Under the pieces are notes generated by a model. That model did not search any database. It worked only from the letters and a program-made list of their open reading frames with translations, and was not told the DNA's origin. Shown here one piece after another: positions 43,738 to 55,084 of a stretch of DNA of 64,000 nt. Source of the DNA: Nitrosomonas eutropha. Lineage in GTDB: Bacteria; Pseudomonadota; Gammaproteobacteria; Burkholderiales; Nitrosomonadaceae. Within the stretch, counting starts at the first letter, position 1, and the number at the start of each line of letters is the position of its first letter. A program made the translations under genes and the position numbers. Location of the stretch: positions 1 through 64,000 of the forward strand of contig NZ_QICQ01000004.1 in NCBI RefSeq assembly GCF_003201195.1. Direction: 5' to 3'.

Positions 43738-45385
43738 GCATCATCTCCAGTTTCATTTTCTCCGGTGCAAACAGTGCTTCCCCGGTACGATTGGGGCCGA
43801 ATCGCAGTATCATGACCAGTAAATGTCCGACAAAAATCACATGGCTAAGCCACATCAGCCCACCTCCTACACTGCGCCATTCCAGGTACGGAATAGTTAG
43901 TCGTACTGAATCCATAAATTCACGTGTGGTATCGAGCATTGCAAGGCCCTGTAGCCAGCCGCCCCAAGACAGGAAAACGAAATAGATTAGGATACCGATG
44001 CTGGCTAGCCAAAAATGCAGCGAAATTAGTTTTGGGTAGGGCCATTCCCAATGTAGTACACGCGGCATCATAAAGTAGATCGCACCGAAGAGTACCATTG
44101 AGACGAAACCGTAGGCGCCAAGGTGAGCATGAGCTACTGTGAAGTGTGTAAAGTGCGCAACTTGTTGAATGCTGCGTAAGGCCTCAAATGACCCTTGCAC
44201 CGATGACAGCAGATACATAAAGCCGCCAAACATCATGAATCGTAGCGTTGGCGAATAAAGTGCCAGACGCATTCTCCCCCACATGGTTCCTGCCATATTG
44301 ACTGAGAATGCAACTACGGGGATGATCATCATCATACTCTGCACGATGGATAGCGTAATCAGCCATCCAGGTACCGGCCCGCCAACTAGATGGTGCCCGC
44401 CCACCTGTGCGTAGAAAAACGCCAGTGTCCAGAAACCCAACAATGAAAGATTATAGGAACGCACTCGCCGCCCGATTGTTTTGGGTAGAAAATAGTAGAT
44501 GGCGCCCAAGGCGATCGGAGTAAACCAGAGGCCTAGAACGTTGTGCCCATACCACCAGTTGGTCATCGCCTGTTGTACGCCAAAATGAACACCCGGAAGT
44601 TTTCCGACGGTAAACAGCAGCGAAATCCATAATAAGGCAGCGATGTGATACCACACGCTTACATAGAGTTCATGTGCTTTGCGGTGGAACAATGTATAAA
44701 ATACCGAACCAATGATACAAACCATACCTGCCTGAATGAACAAGCCGATCTGCCATGGGATTTCCAGGTATTCCATACCATCGCTCCAGCCGGAACCGAT
44801 TGCGCCAATGGAGCTGGCAATTCCGATGTTGATAAATGTCCCCCCCAGCATGACCCACATTGGTCCTTTCAGTGGTGTGCGCAACAAGCGTGGCAGCAGC
44901 CAGATGATAATGCCCAGTCCAACGTTGGTGATCCAGCCATAAAGTACTGCGATCAGGTGTACTGTTCGCATGCGCCCAAAGGTCATCCAAGCCTCGGATA
45001 CCAGAAAGTCTGGCCAGTGTAATTTCAGTGATGAAATGAGACCAGCTGTCGCGCCCAGTATCAGCCACATACAGCCAAAGGAAATGAACATAAAGACCGG
45101 GAAGGCAGATGAACGGTCAGCAGCGATGCGATCCTTGATCTCATCCGGGTCTTCGGCTTGCGGCTCACTGCCGTGGGAAGCGGTTATCGCCTCTTGAAGG
45201 CGTTTTGCAGCCTGATCATCCAGAGCTGGATCATCTGCTTTGCCAATTTCTCCAGGTGCAAAAATTGTGGCGGCCGCTCGTGGGTTTTCAAACAGCAATC
45301 CTTTACGCAGCGACCAGATGAATACAAGCAAACCAATGAGTGATAATAAAAAGGCTGCCAGCAAGCTCAGTAATGCACTATCCAT
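43727..45385 (-). CDS. ccoN: cbb3-type oxidase subunit I with N-terminal CcoS-like extension
   Basis: The 552 residues are about 80 longer than usual CcoN. Residues 1-55 (SLIGLLVFIWSLRKGLLFEN, then AAATIFAPGEIGKADDP) look like the small assembly protein CcoS; a charged linker reaches residue 92. The haem-copper core follows: H143 and H421 for low-spin haem b, H281, H331 and H332 for CuB, and H419 for haem b3. Y325 stands six residues before the HH pair, the place of the cross-linked tyrosine of cbb3 oxidases, so O2 reduction rather than NO reduction is expected. It pumps protons as a high-affinity oxidase. GAGAGAG precedes the ATG. No ccoG, ccoH or ccoI is nearby. Confidence 0.88.
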   Translation of the reverse strand: MDSALLSLLAAFLLSLIGLLVFIWSLRKGLLFENPRAAATIFAPGEIGKADDPALDDQAAKRLQEAITASHGSEPQAEDPDEIKDRIAADRSSAFPVFMFISFGCMWLILGATAGLISSLKLHWPDFLVSEAWMTFGRMRTVHLIAVLYGWITNVGLGIIIWLLPRLLRTPLKGPMWVMLGGTFINIGIASSIGAIGSGWSDGMEYLEIPWQIGLFIQAGMVCIIGSVFYTLFHRKAHELYVSVWYHIAALLWISLLFTVGKLPGVHFGVQQAMTNWWYGHNVLGLWFTPIALGAIYYFLPKTIGRRVRSYNLSLLGFWTLAFFYAQVGGHHLVGGPVPGWLITLSIVQSMMMIIPVVAFSVNMAGTMWGRMRLALYSPTLRFMMFGGFMYLLSSVQGSFEALRSIQQVAHFTHFTVAHAHLGAYGFVSMVLFGAIYFMMPRVLHWEWPYPKLISLHFWLASIGILIYFVFLSWGGWLQGLAMLDTTREFMDSVRLTIPYLEWRSVGGGLMWLSHVIFVGHLLVMILRFGPNRTGEALFAPEKMKLEMMHGK

Positions 45386-45961
45386 ATTGCACTCTCTCTT
45401 GATTGTGTTGCAGTTTAACTAGCAACACTGTATTAACTTGCTTGTCCTCGACACGATAGCTGCTTGCTGAGGGATTTGCAGCCTAGAAGAATATTTGGAT
45501 TCTAAGCTGACTCAACTATTTTCTTTACAAATATTAGAAGCTGTCAAGTTGTTTATCGCTTATCAGGATATCCAAAGCATTGAGACTCCTGCTCAACTTA
45601 TTTTTTGATCGCATAAACATTCAAGCCGTTGTTTATTTATGACTCGCATATGGAAAAAGGGTAGCTGTGCAGGGGCCTCGTGTTTGTTTGAATGCTATTT
45701 TCTGGCTTCTTGGTGATATTTCATTTTTTAGATGGAGCAGATAAGTCACATCGATTCTGATTCGGGCCTGTAGTGGTTAAATGATTCTGTAAAGGATGTT
45801 AAGTTATACTATTGATTTGAATGAACAGAAGACAATCTTCACCAGAATTTAAAATTGAAGCTCCTGTGAAAGTTGAGGCAGTTTAGCCTGGAGAGGGAGA
45901 GGGGTGATAGGCTGCAGAGGCTGTGCCTTTGTTATAAACAGACTCACTGATTAGTGATGTG
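45386..45961. other. Intergenic region between ccoN and fba, no intact gene
   Basis: The two flanking genes are both on the minus strand, so about 575 bases here should include the oxidase promoter (near 45386-45550). I searched for an FNR/ANR-type TTGAT-N4-ATCAA site and found only partial matches around 45550-45570. A short OrfA-like frame at 45821 is listed separately. Nothing else is recognisable. Confidence 0.5.
45821..45886 (+). pseudogene. Possible remnant of a transposase OrfA start
   Basis: A 21-codon frame reads MNRRQSSPEFKIEAPVKVEA before a stop. The SPEFKxEAxxxV pattern is typical of the first residues of IS3-family OrfA proteins. No further transposase similarity follows and no ribosome site is clear. 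It could be chance. Confidence 0.3.
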
Positions 45962-46020
45962 AATAAAAAGTGCCCCACATCCCCGATTTGAATATCTTTC
46001 CAGGAATTTGTGGGGCACTT
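45962..46020 (-). terminator. Intrinsic terminator of fba
   Basis: AAGTGCCCCACA (45968-45979) and TGTGGGGCACTT (46009-46020) form a perfect 12-base stem with a 29-base loop. On the minus strand it is followed by TTTTATTC. It lies 22 bases past the fba stop. Confidence 0.8.
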
Positions 46021-46042
46021 TGGGGATTAGCCCGTTTTTAGA

Positions 46043-47107
46043 TTACTTTACAATTGCTTTTAGTTCGCCGCTCAGGTAACGGTTTGCCATAGTTTCCAGC
46101 GAGATTGGCTTGATCTTGCCAGCTTGACCCGCGGAGCCAAATGCTTCGAAACGTGCTTTGCAGATATCTTTAGCAGCAACAGTGGCATCTTTCAGGAATT
46201 TACGCGGATCAAACTCGCTTTTGTTTCTGGCCAGATGACGACGAATTGCACCAGTCATGGCCAAACGGATATCCGTATCGATATTGACTTTACGCACACC
46301 ATACTTGATACCCTGCTGAATTTCTTCTACAGGTACACCATAGGTTTCTTTCATTTCACCACCATATTCACGGATGATTTCTAGCCATTCCTGAGGAACG
46401 GAACTGGATCCGTGCATAACCAGATGGGTATTGGGAATTCTCTGGTGAATTTCTTTGATCCGCTCAATGGCGAGGATATCACCTGTGGGTTTTCGGGTAA
46501 ATTTATACGCACCGTGAGAAGTACCGATGGCAATTGCTAGCGCATCCACACCGGTTCTTCTGACGAACTCGGCAGCTTCTTCAGGATCAGTCAGCAACTG
46601 ATCATGTGAAAGTTGTCCTTCAGCACCGTGGCCATCCTCAGCTTCGCCCTGACCAGATTCCAGAGATCCCAGGCAACCTAGCTCGCCCTCCACGGAAACG
46701 CCTACAGCATGTGCCATAGCGACTACTCTGGCAGTGACATCCACGTTATATTCAAATGATGAAGGCGTTTTTCCGTCCTCTTCAAGCGATCCATCCATCA
46801 TCACGCTGGAGAAACCGCTGCGAATGGCATTAATACACACAGAAGGTGAGGCGCCATGATCCTGGTGCATTACAACCGGAATATGGGGATAGGCTTCAAC
46901 TGCTGCGGCAATCAGATGGCGCAGGAATGCTTCACCAGCATACTTGCGGGCGCCAGCCGATCCTTGCATGATTACCGGGCTATCACATTCATCAGCCGCC
47001 TGCATAATTGCATGAATTTGTTCAAGGTTGTTTACATTAAAAGCCGGAAGCCCATATCCGTTTTCAGCTGCATGATCCAGTAACTGGCGTAAAGATACAA
47101 GTGCCAT
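46043..47107 (-). CDS. fba: Class II fructose-bisphosphate aldolase (Calvin-cycle subtype)
   Basis: The 354-residue zinc enzyme has the class II signatures: [20 protein letters not shown] with zinc-binding His and [20 protein letters not shown]. The active-site loop is followed by [13 protein letters not shown] and the phosphate-binding [20 protein letters not shown]. It joins DHAP with glyceraldehyde 3-phosphate or erythrose 4-phosphate. The form resembles CbbA of autotrophs. It is the last gene of the tkt-gap-pgk-pyk-fba run, 107 bases after pyk, and is closed by a strong terminator. Confidence 0.95.
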   Translation of the reverse strand: MALVSLRQLLDHAAENGYGLPAFNVNNLEQIHAIMQAADECDSPVIMQGSAGARKYAGEAFLRHLIAAAVEAYPHIPVVMHQDHGASPSVCINAIRSGFSSVMMDGSLEEDGKTPSSFEYNVDVTARVVAMAHAVGVSVEGELGCLGSLESGQGEAEDGHGAEGQLSHDQLLTDPEEAAEFVRRTGVDALAIAIGTSHGAYKFTRKPTGDILAIERIKEIHQRIPNTHLVMHGSSSVPQEWLEIIREYGGEMKETYGVPVEEIQQGIKYGVRKVNIDTDIRLAMTGAIRRHLARNKSEFDPRKFLKDATVAAKDICKARFEAFGSAGQAGKIKPISLETMANRYLSGELKAIVK

Positions 47108-47214
47108 TCAAGTCTCCTTTATATAAAATTAATATGTTTATTTTCTGATGAAACCAAACTTCATGTTCTTACGGGTGTATAAGCCGATACGCTAATCTGT
47201 TTGTAGGGTTAATT

Positions 47215-48705
47215 TTATAAATTAAGTGGATCAGAAAAGGTCTGCTGAGTCACTTCTTTCGTTATCTGTGTCGTTCCCCTGGAACCACCTACTCTGACAA
47301 GTTTCATAGTATTTGTTCCGCCAGCCTTGCCAACCGGTTCGCCAATTGTCATGATGATTAAATCTTCGTTTCGTACCGCGCCGCGTCTGAGCAACTCATC
47401 TTCCGCCATGCTGAGGATAATCTCAGGATCACACAATCCCTGTCCAAATTTTATAGGATAAACACCACGAAAAAGAGTGACCTTGCTCAGAGTATCCTCT
47501 TGTGGACTTAAAGCGAAGATTGGAACTTTCGAGCTTCTACGAGACATGAACAATGCTGTTACGCCGCTTTGTGTCAATGCAGCGATTGCTCGAATCTTGA
47601 GCGAACCGGCGGTGTACATGGTAGCTCGCGCAATAGCGTCTTCGATACTGACTGGTTGTGTATCCGGAGAACGGCGAAAACTCAGATTAACCGTATACTC
47701 CTTTTCAGCCTCCAGACAAACTCTTGCCATGGCTGCTACGGCTTCTACCGGGTATTGTCCTGCAGCTGATTCAGCAGACAGCATGACAGCATCCGTACCA
47801 TCCAGCACTGCATTTGCAACGTCTGATACCTCTGCACGTGTTGGGATGGGATTGGATATCATCGATTCCATCATTTGCGTGGCTGTAATCACCAATTTAT
47901 TGGCTTCACGTGCTGATCGTATCATGCGTTTTTGCAAGGCAGGAACTGCTGCATCACCTACTTCAACTGCCAGATCGCCCCGCGCGACCATAATTGCATC
48001 GGAAGCACTTAGAATATCATCCAACGCCAGAATAGCTTCCGAGCGCTCAATTTTTGCCATGAGCAAACTATGCCCCTGAGCCTCCTGCATTAATGCACGC
48101 GCTCGCCTGATATCTTCTCCCGAGCGAGGAAATGACACCGCAAGATAATCTGCCCGTAAAATTGTGGCAGTTTTGATATCCTGCAGATCCTTTGCTGTCA
48201 GAGCGGGGGCACTCAGACCTCCACCTTTCCGGTTTATGCCTTTATTATTGGAAAGTATCCCGCCTTGTAAAACTTCGCAATAGATTTCACTTTCCCTGAC
48301 TTTGGTCACAGTCAGAACGATTCGGCCGTCATCCAGCAAGAGGACAGTACCTGCTTCAACATCGTTGGGCAGCTCCCGGTAATCCAGCCCGACCCGTTCC
48401 TGGTTACCCAGCTCGCACTCTGCATCAAGAATAAATTCATCCCTGGCTTTGAGCGTGATCTTTCCCTGAGCAAACTTGCCGATACGAATTTTTGGTCCTT
48501 GCAGATCGGCCAGCACACCTACCGTACGGCCAAGTGAATGGGCAAGTGAGCGTACTTGCTCCGCGGAAGCAATATGCTCGTCCTTTGTTCCATGTGAAAA
48601 ATTGATACGGACGACATCGACACCGGCCTCAATCATTTGTCTCAGGATATCAGGGTTGCTGGAAGCTGGTCCCAGCGTTGCTACAATTTTTGTTCTTCGC
48701 ATCAT
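47215..48705 (-). CDS. pyk: Pyruvate kinase
   Basis: The 496 residues show MMRRTKIVATLGPASSNPDI at the start (either of two ATGs). The catalytic barrel includes MAKIERSEAI (proton-donor region) and IMVARGDLAVEVGDAAVPAL. TQMMESMI holds the substrate-binding Thr, with NAVLDGTDAVMLSAESAAGQ following. The C-terminal allosteric domain is complete. It converts PEP and ADP to pyruvate and ATP. The start lies 34 bases after the pgk stop. In an autotroph it draws carbon out of the Calvin cycle toward acetyl-CoA, made by the aceEF enzymes of this window. Confidence 0.96.
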   Translation of the reverse strand: MMRRTKIVATLGPASSNPDILRQMIEAGVDVVRINFSHGTKDEHIASAEQVRSLAHSLGRTVGVLADLQGPKIRIGKFAQGKITLKARDEFILDAECELGNQERVGLDYRELPNDVEAGTVLLLDDGRIVLTVTKVRESEIYCEVLQGGILSNNKGINRKGGGLSAPALTAKDLQDIKTATILRADYLAVSFPRSGEDIRRARALMQEAQGHSLLMAKIERSEAILALDDILSASDAIMVARGDLAVEVGDAAVPALQKRMIRSAREANKLVITATQMMESMISNPIPTRAEVSDVANAVLDGTDAVMLSAESAAGQYPVEAVAAMARVCLEAEKEYTVNLSFRRSPDTQPVSIEDAIARATMYTAGSLKIRAIAALTQSGVTALFMSRRSSKVPIFALSPQEDTLSKVTLFRGVYPIKFGQGLCDPEIILSMAEDELLRRGAVRNEDLIIMTIGEPVGKAGGTNTMKLVRVGGSRGTTQITKEVTQQTFSDPLNL

Positions 48706-48739
48706 TTCCGAAATTCCTGGAAGAAAATCTTCTCAGGCC

Positions 48740-49918
48740 TCACTGTGCACGTAATTCCAGGATCTCGACAGCGGGTAGTTTTTTTCCTTCTAAGAATTCC
48801 AGGAATGCACCTCCGGCAGTGGATATGTATGAAACCTTATCGTAAATATCATACTTCTGAATGGCGGCAATCGTGTCACCACCGCCTGCCAGGGTGAAAG
48901 CATCAGTTTCAGCAATTGCCTTGGCGATTGCGTGTGTCCCTTCTCCAAACTGATCAAATTCAAACACGCCAACGGGGCCATTCCAGACAACTGTGCCGGC
49001 CTTCATGATGATGTTAACCAGTTCTTGAGTGCTCTTGGGGCCGATATCAAAAATCATGTCATCATCGGAAACAGCATTTGCTTCTTTTAGAACAGCAGGT
49101 TCATCTGCAGCAAATTTTTTTCCGACAACGACATCAATCGCGATGGGAATCGTTGCATTACGCTGATTCATTTTATCCATCAGGGATTTCGCTATAGGTA
49201 CCAGTTCATCCTCACACAGAGACTTTCCAACATTGTTCCCAGCAGCCTTGAGGAAAGTATTAGCAATTCCTCCACCAACCACAAGTTGATCAACTTTCTC
49301 AGTAAGTGATTCCAGAACAGTCAATTTGGTGGAAACTTTGGATCCTCCTACAATTGCTACCAGTGGGCGTGCTGGCTGGTGCAAGGCTTTGGTTAAAGCA
49401 TCCAATTCCTCGGTAAGTAAAATGCCAGCACAAGCAACTGGTGCATATTTGGCTACACCGTGTGTTGAGGCTTCTGCACGATGCGCTGTACCAAAAGCAT
49501 CCATAACAAAGACATCACACAAATTGGCATATTTTTTTGCTGTTTCTTCAAGATTTTTTTTCTCACCTTTATTAATTCGGCAATTTTCCAAAATTACCAG
49601 CTCTCCGGGCGCAACTTCGAATCCACCATCAACCCAATCCTTGATCAATCGGACAGTTGTTCCCAGTCTCCGGCTAATATCATTGGCAACTGGCTGAAGA
49701 GAATTTTCCATGGCCCACACGCCTTCTTCCGGACGCCCCAGATGGGAAGTTACCATTACTCTTGCTCCCTGCTTCAGGCAATGATTTATAGTTGCCATGG
49801 ATGCAGTAATGCGTGCATCTGAAGTCACCTTACCTTCTTTCACAGGAACATTCAGATCAGAGCGGATAAAAACACGTTTATTCTTCAGATCTAGATCGAC
49901 AAGTTTAATAACTGACAC
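48740..49918 (-). CDS. pgk: Phosphoglycerate kinase
   Basis: The 392-residue single-chain enzyme has the N-terminal substrate motif [12 protein letters not shown], followed by [10 protein letters not shown] and [16 protein letters not shown]. The nucleotide-binding half has [30 protein letters not shown] and the terminal GGGDTIAAI. The terminal GGA-T loop is seen as [14 protein letters not shown]. It phosphorylates 3-phosphoglycerate in the Calvin cycle and works in reverse in glycolysis. It is separated from gap upstream by 318 bases that include a hairpin, so it may have its own promoter. Confidence 0.97.
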   Translation of the reverse strand: MSVIKLVDLDLKNKRVFIRSDLNVPVKEGKVTSDARITASMATINHCLKQGARVMVTSHLGRPEEGVWAMENSLQPVANDISRRLGTTVRLIKDWVDGGFEVAPGELVILENCRINKGEKKNLEETAKKYANLCDVFVMDAFGTAHRAEASTHGVAKYAPVACAGILLTEELDALTKALHQPARPLVAIVGGSKVSTKLTVLESLTEKVDQLVVGGGIANTFLKAAGNNVGKSLCEDELVPIAKSLMDKMNQRNATIPIAIDVVVGKKFAADEPAVLKEANAVSDDDMIFDIGPKSTQELVNIIMKAGTVVWNGPVGVFEFDQFGEGTHAIAKAIAETDAFTLAGGGDTIAAIQKYDIYDKVSYISTAGGAFLEFLEGKKLPAVEILELRAQ

Positions 49919-50236
49919 ATTGGCTCCATATTTTAGATAACTTGCTGATTTTATAAGATAATCAGATGGAAATTAATTAGTTGTTGAATTGAGAAGGACG
50001 ATAAAAATATAGATGCATCTGTTCATAGAAGCGGCAATATCAAGATTAATTTCTTCTATAGATCATCAACTGATTTATCTGCAATTTCTTGCCCGGATTG
50101 GGATGAAAAATAGCTTTCTTGTTTATTGAAGCAACAAAGCTGTAACCAGTAGGGAACTGGTTACAGCACAATTTCCAGGGTAAGAAATAAACAACCAACC
50201 TCAGTGGTTTATTCCATGAAAAATATATCTTTAGCT
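49919..50236. other. gap-pgk intergenic region, no supported gene
   Basis: These 318 AT-rich bases contain the hairpin at 50139-50167 near the gap end. The rest probably carries a pgk promoter (reading leftward). No conserved frame is present. Confidence 0.5.
50139..50167 (-). terminator. Hairpin after gap, possible terminator
   Basis: GCTGTAACCAG and CTGGTTACAGC form a perfect 11-base stem around a 7-base loop, 70 bases past the gap stop. On the minus strand TTTGTTGCTT follows, a weak T tract. It may be a terminator or a processing/attenuation hairpin between gap and pgk. Confidence 0.55.
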
Positions 50237-51307
<1,071 letters not shown>

Positions 51308-53326
51308 TTATATAATTCTTTTTACCGCGTTTACGACATTTTCAACAGTAAAGCCAAAATATTCGAATAATTCTTCTGCAGGAGCTGATTCACCGAATTT
51401 ATCGATTCCAACCACTTCTCCTTCAAGTCCGACGTATTTACGCCAGAAATCGGTTACACCGGCCTCTACAGCCACGCGTCTAATTCCCTTTGGCAAGACA
51501 CTATCCCGGTACGCCAGATCCTGTTTATCAAAAATATTGGTACAGGGCATTGATACAACACGTACTGCAACACCGTTTTCAGCTAGAACCTTCTGTGCGC
51601 CCATTGCAAGTCCAACTTCTGAGCCAGTTGCTATGATAATTACTCGCGGGTTTCCATTTGCTGCTTCAGAAAGAATGTATCCTCCTTTCTTAATCAGGCT
51701 GATCGTTGCTGCATCTCGTTTCTGGAAAGGCAGATTCTGGCGGCTGAATATGAGAGACGTGGGGCCTTCTCTGCGTTCTATAGCAGCCACCCATGAAACG
51801 ATAGATTCAACTGTATCACATGGGCGCCATACATCCATATTGGGGGCCATGCGTAATGTGGCGGTTTGTTCAACCGGTTGATGAGTTGGTCCATCCTCAC
51901 CCAGCCCGATTGAATCATGGGTAAATACAAAAATATTGCGAATTTTCATTAATGCTGCCATACGTAAGGCATTTCTGGCATATTCTGAAAACATCAGGAA
52001 GGTTCCACCGTAGGGGATAATTCCGCCATGCAGTGACAGGCCGTTCATGATTGCACTCATACCGAATTCCCGTACACCGTAGTGAATATAATTTCCAGTA
52101 GTATTGCCGCTGGTTACTTTGGATCCTGACCACATGGTGAGATTGGAGCCAGTGAGATCGGCTGATCCACCGATCAGCTCGGGCAGTACCGGCGCTAGCG
52201 CCTCAATTGAATTTTGTGATGCTTTTCTGGTAGCGATACTTTCTTCTCTGGCGTTAATCTGACTGATAATTCCCTCAACATGATCAACCCATTTGATAGG
52301 TAACTCACCGGCCATTCTGCGAGTAAATTCGACAGCTTCGGCAGGGTATTTTTTGCTGTATTCCGCGAACATGGTGTTCCAGGCGGACTCCAACGCCTGG
52401 CCTTTGGTACGGGCATCCCATGCATCATAAACTTCTTGTGGAATTTCAAACGGCAGATAATTCCAGCCAATATGAGGACGGGCAGCAGCAATTTCATCTT
52501 TTCCGAGTGCCGCTCCGTGAATGGAGCTGGTGTTGGCCTTATTGGGTGAACCCATCCCGATTACTGTTTTACAGCAGATCAGTGTGGGCTTGTCCTGTAC
52601 TTTCTTGGCTGTTTCAATGGCTGCTTGTATTGCCACGGGGTCGTGCCCATTAACATTTGGAACAACATGCCAGCCATAAGATTCGAAACGTTTCGGAGTG
52701 TTGTCTGTAAACCATCCTTCGACATGCCCGTCAATTGAGATGCCGTTATCATCGTAAAAGCAAATTAGCTTGCCTAATTGCAGTGTTCCTGCCAGCGAAC
52801 AAGCCTCATGTGAAATGCCTTCCATCAGGCAACCGTCCCCCAGAAATACATAGGTGTGATGATCCATGATCGGGAAATAAGGCCGGTTGAATTCTTCCGC
52901 CAGAATTTTTTCGGCCAGTGCCATACCGACAGCATTGGTAAGGCCTTGCCCCAGCGGCCCTGTTGTAGTTTCAACGCCTGGGGTATAACCATACTCAGGA
53001 TGTCCGGGAGTTTTTGAATGAAGCTGCCGGAAATTTTTTATATCTTCAATGGACAGATCATAACCAGTGAGGTGGAGCAGCGCATATATCAGCATGGAGC
53101 CATGCCCGTTTGATAATACAAAACGATCACGGTCTGCCCACTCGGGGTTTGCCGGATTGTGGCGCATGTGGTGAATCCATAACACTTCTGCAATTTCTGC
53201 CATACCCATTGGCATGCCCGGGTGACCGGAATTGGCTTTCTGGACTGCATCCATGGCCAATGCGCGAATTGCACTGGTCAAATTATTGAATACTGGTGCA
53301 CCAAAGTCGTTGAATGCTTCCTTCAT
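51308..53326 (-). CDS. tkt: Transketolase
   Basis: The product has 672 residues from ATG 53326; the longer frame to 53419 adds 31 non-conserved residues. The thiamine-diphosphate domain has [20 protein letters not shown] at the N-terminus and [18 protein letters not shown] near residue 155. The pyrimidine domain includes [20 protein letters not shown]. It moves two-carbon units in the Calvin and pentose-phosphate pathways. It heads the run tkt-gap-pgk-pyk-fba. No rubisco or phosphoribulokinase gene is in the window. Confidence 0.97.
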   Translation of the reverse strand: MKEAFNDFGAPVFNNLTSAIRALAMDAVQKANSGHPGMPMGMAEIAEVLWIHHMRHNPANPEWADRDRFVLSNGHGSMLIYALLHLTGYDLSIEDIKNFRQLHSKTPGHPEYGYTPGVETTTGPLGQGLTNAVGMALAEKILAEEFNRPYFPIMDHHTYVFLGDGCLMEGISHEACSLAGTLQLGKLICFYDDNGISIDGHVEGWFTDNTPKRFESYGWHVVPNVNGHDPVAIQAAIETAKKVQDKPTLICCKTVIGMGSPNKANTSSIHGAALGKDEIAAARPHIGWNYLPFEIPQEVYDAWDARTKGQALESAWNTMFAEYSKKYPAEAVEFTRRMAGELPIKWVDHVEGIISQINAREESIATRKASQNSIEALAPVLPELIGGSADLTGSNLTMWSGSKVTSGNTTGNYIHYGVREFGMSAIMNGLSLHGGIIPYGGTFLMFSEYARNALRMAALMKIRNIFVFTHDSIGLGEDGPTHQPVEQTATLRMAPNMDVWRPCDTVESIVSWVAAIERREGPTSLIFSRQNLPFQKRDAATISLIKKGGYILSEAANGNPRVIIIATGSEVGLAMGAQKVLAENGVAVRVVSMPCTNIFDKQDLAYRDSVLPKGIRRVAVEAGVTDFWRKYVGLEGEVVGIDKFGESAPAEELFEYFGFTVENVVNAVKRII

Positions 53327-53568
53327 TTGCTCTCGTCCTCGATTATTCAAAAACTGAAACTGCCGCCCGCAATGTGATGCACCACATGATGACCAACAAA
53401 AACCGGCAAAAGAGGCCATTATCTCTTAAGACTGGTCAGTTCACAATACAGGATGCAATTTCTCTTGGGCTTCCTGGTTGTCAGCCGGATTTTAAGATGA
53501 AGGTCGTGGTAAAATAATTAATTGGAGGGTATTATCCCGCTTCCTAATTTCTGCAGTCTGTCATCCAG

Positions 53569-53656
53569 GGAAGAGTGGCCGAGTGGTTGAAGGCACTGGT
53601 CTTGAAAACCAGCAACAGGAAACTGTTCGTGGGTTCGAATCCCACCTCTTCCGCCA
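53569..53656 (+). tRNA. tRNA-Ser, anticodon TGA, CCA encoded
   Basis: The acceptor arms GGAAGAG and CTCTTCC pair; discriminator G and CCA (53654-53656) are encoded. The anticodon stem CTGGT/ACCAG-like pairing holds TGA in the loop CTTGAAA, which decodes UCA. The long variable arm (CAACAGGAAACTGTTC) is typical of tRNA-Ser. Confidence 0.95.
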
Positions 53657-53872
53657 TTCATGGTTTTATGAGGATATGCTTGGGGTTGCGTTTTTTGAAT
53701 GGATAAAGATGGTGTCAACGTATCCTGATCCGGCAACTCTTGGATTTTTCTTGGCGTCAGCTTGATGGAGATAATATTCTTCTATCCGGAAAGACTGGAT
53801 GGTTGCACAAGATTCTTAACGGGCAAAAAATCAAGACATTGGCTGGTATAAAAAAATGGAGAAAATTTAATA

Positions 53873-55036
53873 ATGAGTGTTCCTCTTTTGCAGCAATACC
53901 GGGTAGGCAGTTATATACTGAAACAAAAACTCCGGGGTAATAAGCGGTATCCGCTGGTGCTGATGCTTGAGCCGTTATTTCAGTGTAACCTGGCTTGTGC
54001 GGGTTGTGGCAAGATTGATTACCCGGAAGAAACGTTACGTCGTCGTCTAAGTGTGGATGAGTGTTTGCATGCCGTAGATGAATGTGGAGCGCCAGTTGTT
54101 TCCATTGCAGGGGGTGAGCCGCTTATCCACAAGGAAATGCCGCAAATTGTGCAAGGCATCATTCAACGTAAAAAATTCGTATATCTTTGCACCAATGCAC
54201 TGCTATTAGACGCTCGTATGGACGACTATCAGCCTTCTCCCTATCTGACATTCTCCATTCATCTTGATGGAAACCGGGAGCGGCATGATGCGTCGGTATG
54301 TAGAGAGGGAGTGTATGACAAGGTTATTCCGGTGATTGAGCAGGCGCTTCAGCGAGGTTTTAGGGTGACTGTCAACTGCACCTTGTTTCAGAGCGAAACA
54401 GCTGAGGAAGTGGCCGCGTTTTTTGATACCGCAACAGAACTTGGTGTTGAAGGAATTAATGTATCCCCTGGGTTCAGCTATGAGCACGCACCACGGCAGG
54501 ATGTGTTTCTACAAAGGTCGGTAAGCAAACGGCTGTTCCGTTCGATTTTCCAGATTGGAAAAAAGCGCAAGACCCCCTGGAGATTCAATCATTCCAGCCT
54601 GTACTTGGATTTTCTCGCCGGCAATCAAAACTACCAATGTACTCCGTGGGGAAATCCCACACGCAACTTATTTGGTTGGCAAAGGCCTTGTTACCTGCTG
54701 GTGGATGAAGGCTATGCAGCAAACTTCCGGGAATTGATGGAAGAGACCGATTGGGATCGGTATGGTGTTGGGAATAACCCTAAATGTGCAAATTGCATGG
54801 CGCATTGCGGGTTTGAGCCTACTGCCATTAACGATACTTTTGCTCATCCTTTTAAGGCATTACGAGTCAGCATGCGCGGCCCGCGTGTAGAGGGACCCAT
54901 GGCGCTGGATCCGCTGCAAACAAACAATGGATCGCAGCATGATACAAATAAACGGAAACCCTTTCCCGTGTCAGTAACTGTTGAACATAAGACCATTGCG
55001 CCGGCACCAGATCATTCGTCCGGTCCGGATAATTAA
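53873..55036 (+). CDS. hpnH: Hopanoid radical-SAM protein HpnH (adenosylhopane synthase)
   Basis: The 387 residues carry the radical-SAM cluster motif C38-x3-C42-x2-C45 in EPLFQCNLACAGCGK. The later SIAGGEPLIHKEMPQ is the SAM-contacting GGEP motif, and CTPWGNPTRNLFGWQRPCYL is a family hallmark. A C-terminal region has further Cys (NNPKCANCMAHCGFEPT) and a low-complexity end. HpnH joins the adenosyl group to diploptene, the first step of extended (C35) hopanoid synthesis. It is the first gene of hpnH-hpnB-hpnM after tRNA-Ser. The squalene-hopene cyclase is not in the window. Confidence 0.95.
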   Translation: MSVPLLQQYRVGSYILKQKLRGNKRYPLVLMLEPLFQCNLACAGCGKIDYPEETLRRRLSVDECLHAVDECGAPVVSIAGGEPLIHKEMPQIVQGIIQRKKFVYLCTNALLLDARMDDYQPSPYLTFSIHLDGNRERHDASVCREGVYDKVIPVIEQALQRGFRVTVNCTLFQSETAEEVAAFFDTATELGVEGINVSPGFSYEHAPRQDVFLQRSVSKRLFRSIFQIGKKRKTPWRFNHSSLYLDFLAGNQNYQCTPWGNPTRNLFGWQRPCYLLVDEGYAANFRELMEETDWDRYGVGNNPKCANCMAHCGFEPTAINDTFAHPFKALRVSMRGPRVEGPMALDPLQTNNGSQHDTNKRKPFPVSVTVEHKTIAPAPDHSSGPDN

Positions 55037-55084
55037 TATTTTTTCCTGGCCTGAGAAAAGTCGTATTCCCGCTTATCGGAAGTC

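Noticed and set aside
43727-45385. Reading the haem-copper subunit as a nitric oxide reductase (NorB/NorY type)
   Set aside because: Y325 sits six residues before H331-H332, the cbb3 cross-linked tyrosine arrangement, and the partner is a clear CcoO. NO reductases lack that tyrosine.
47477-48079. 200-codon open frame antisense to pyruvate kinase
   Set aside because: It lies wholly inside pyk. The translation is a shadow of the conserved gene and shows no domain.
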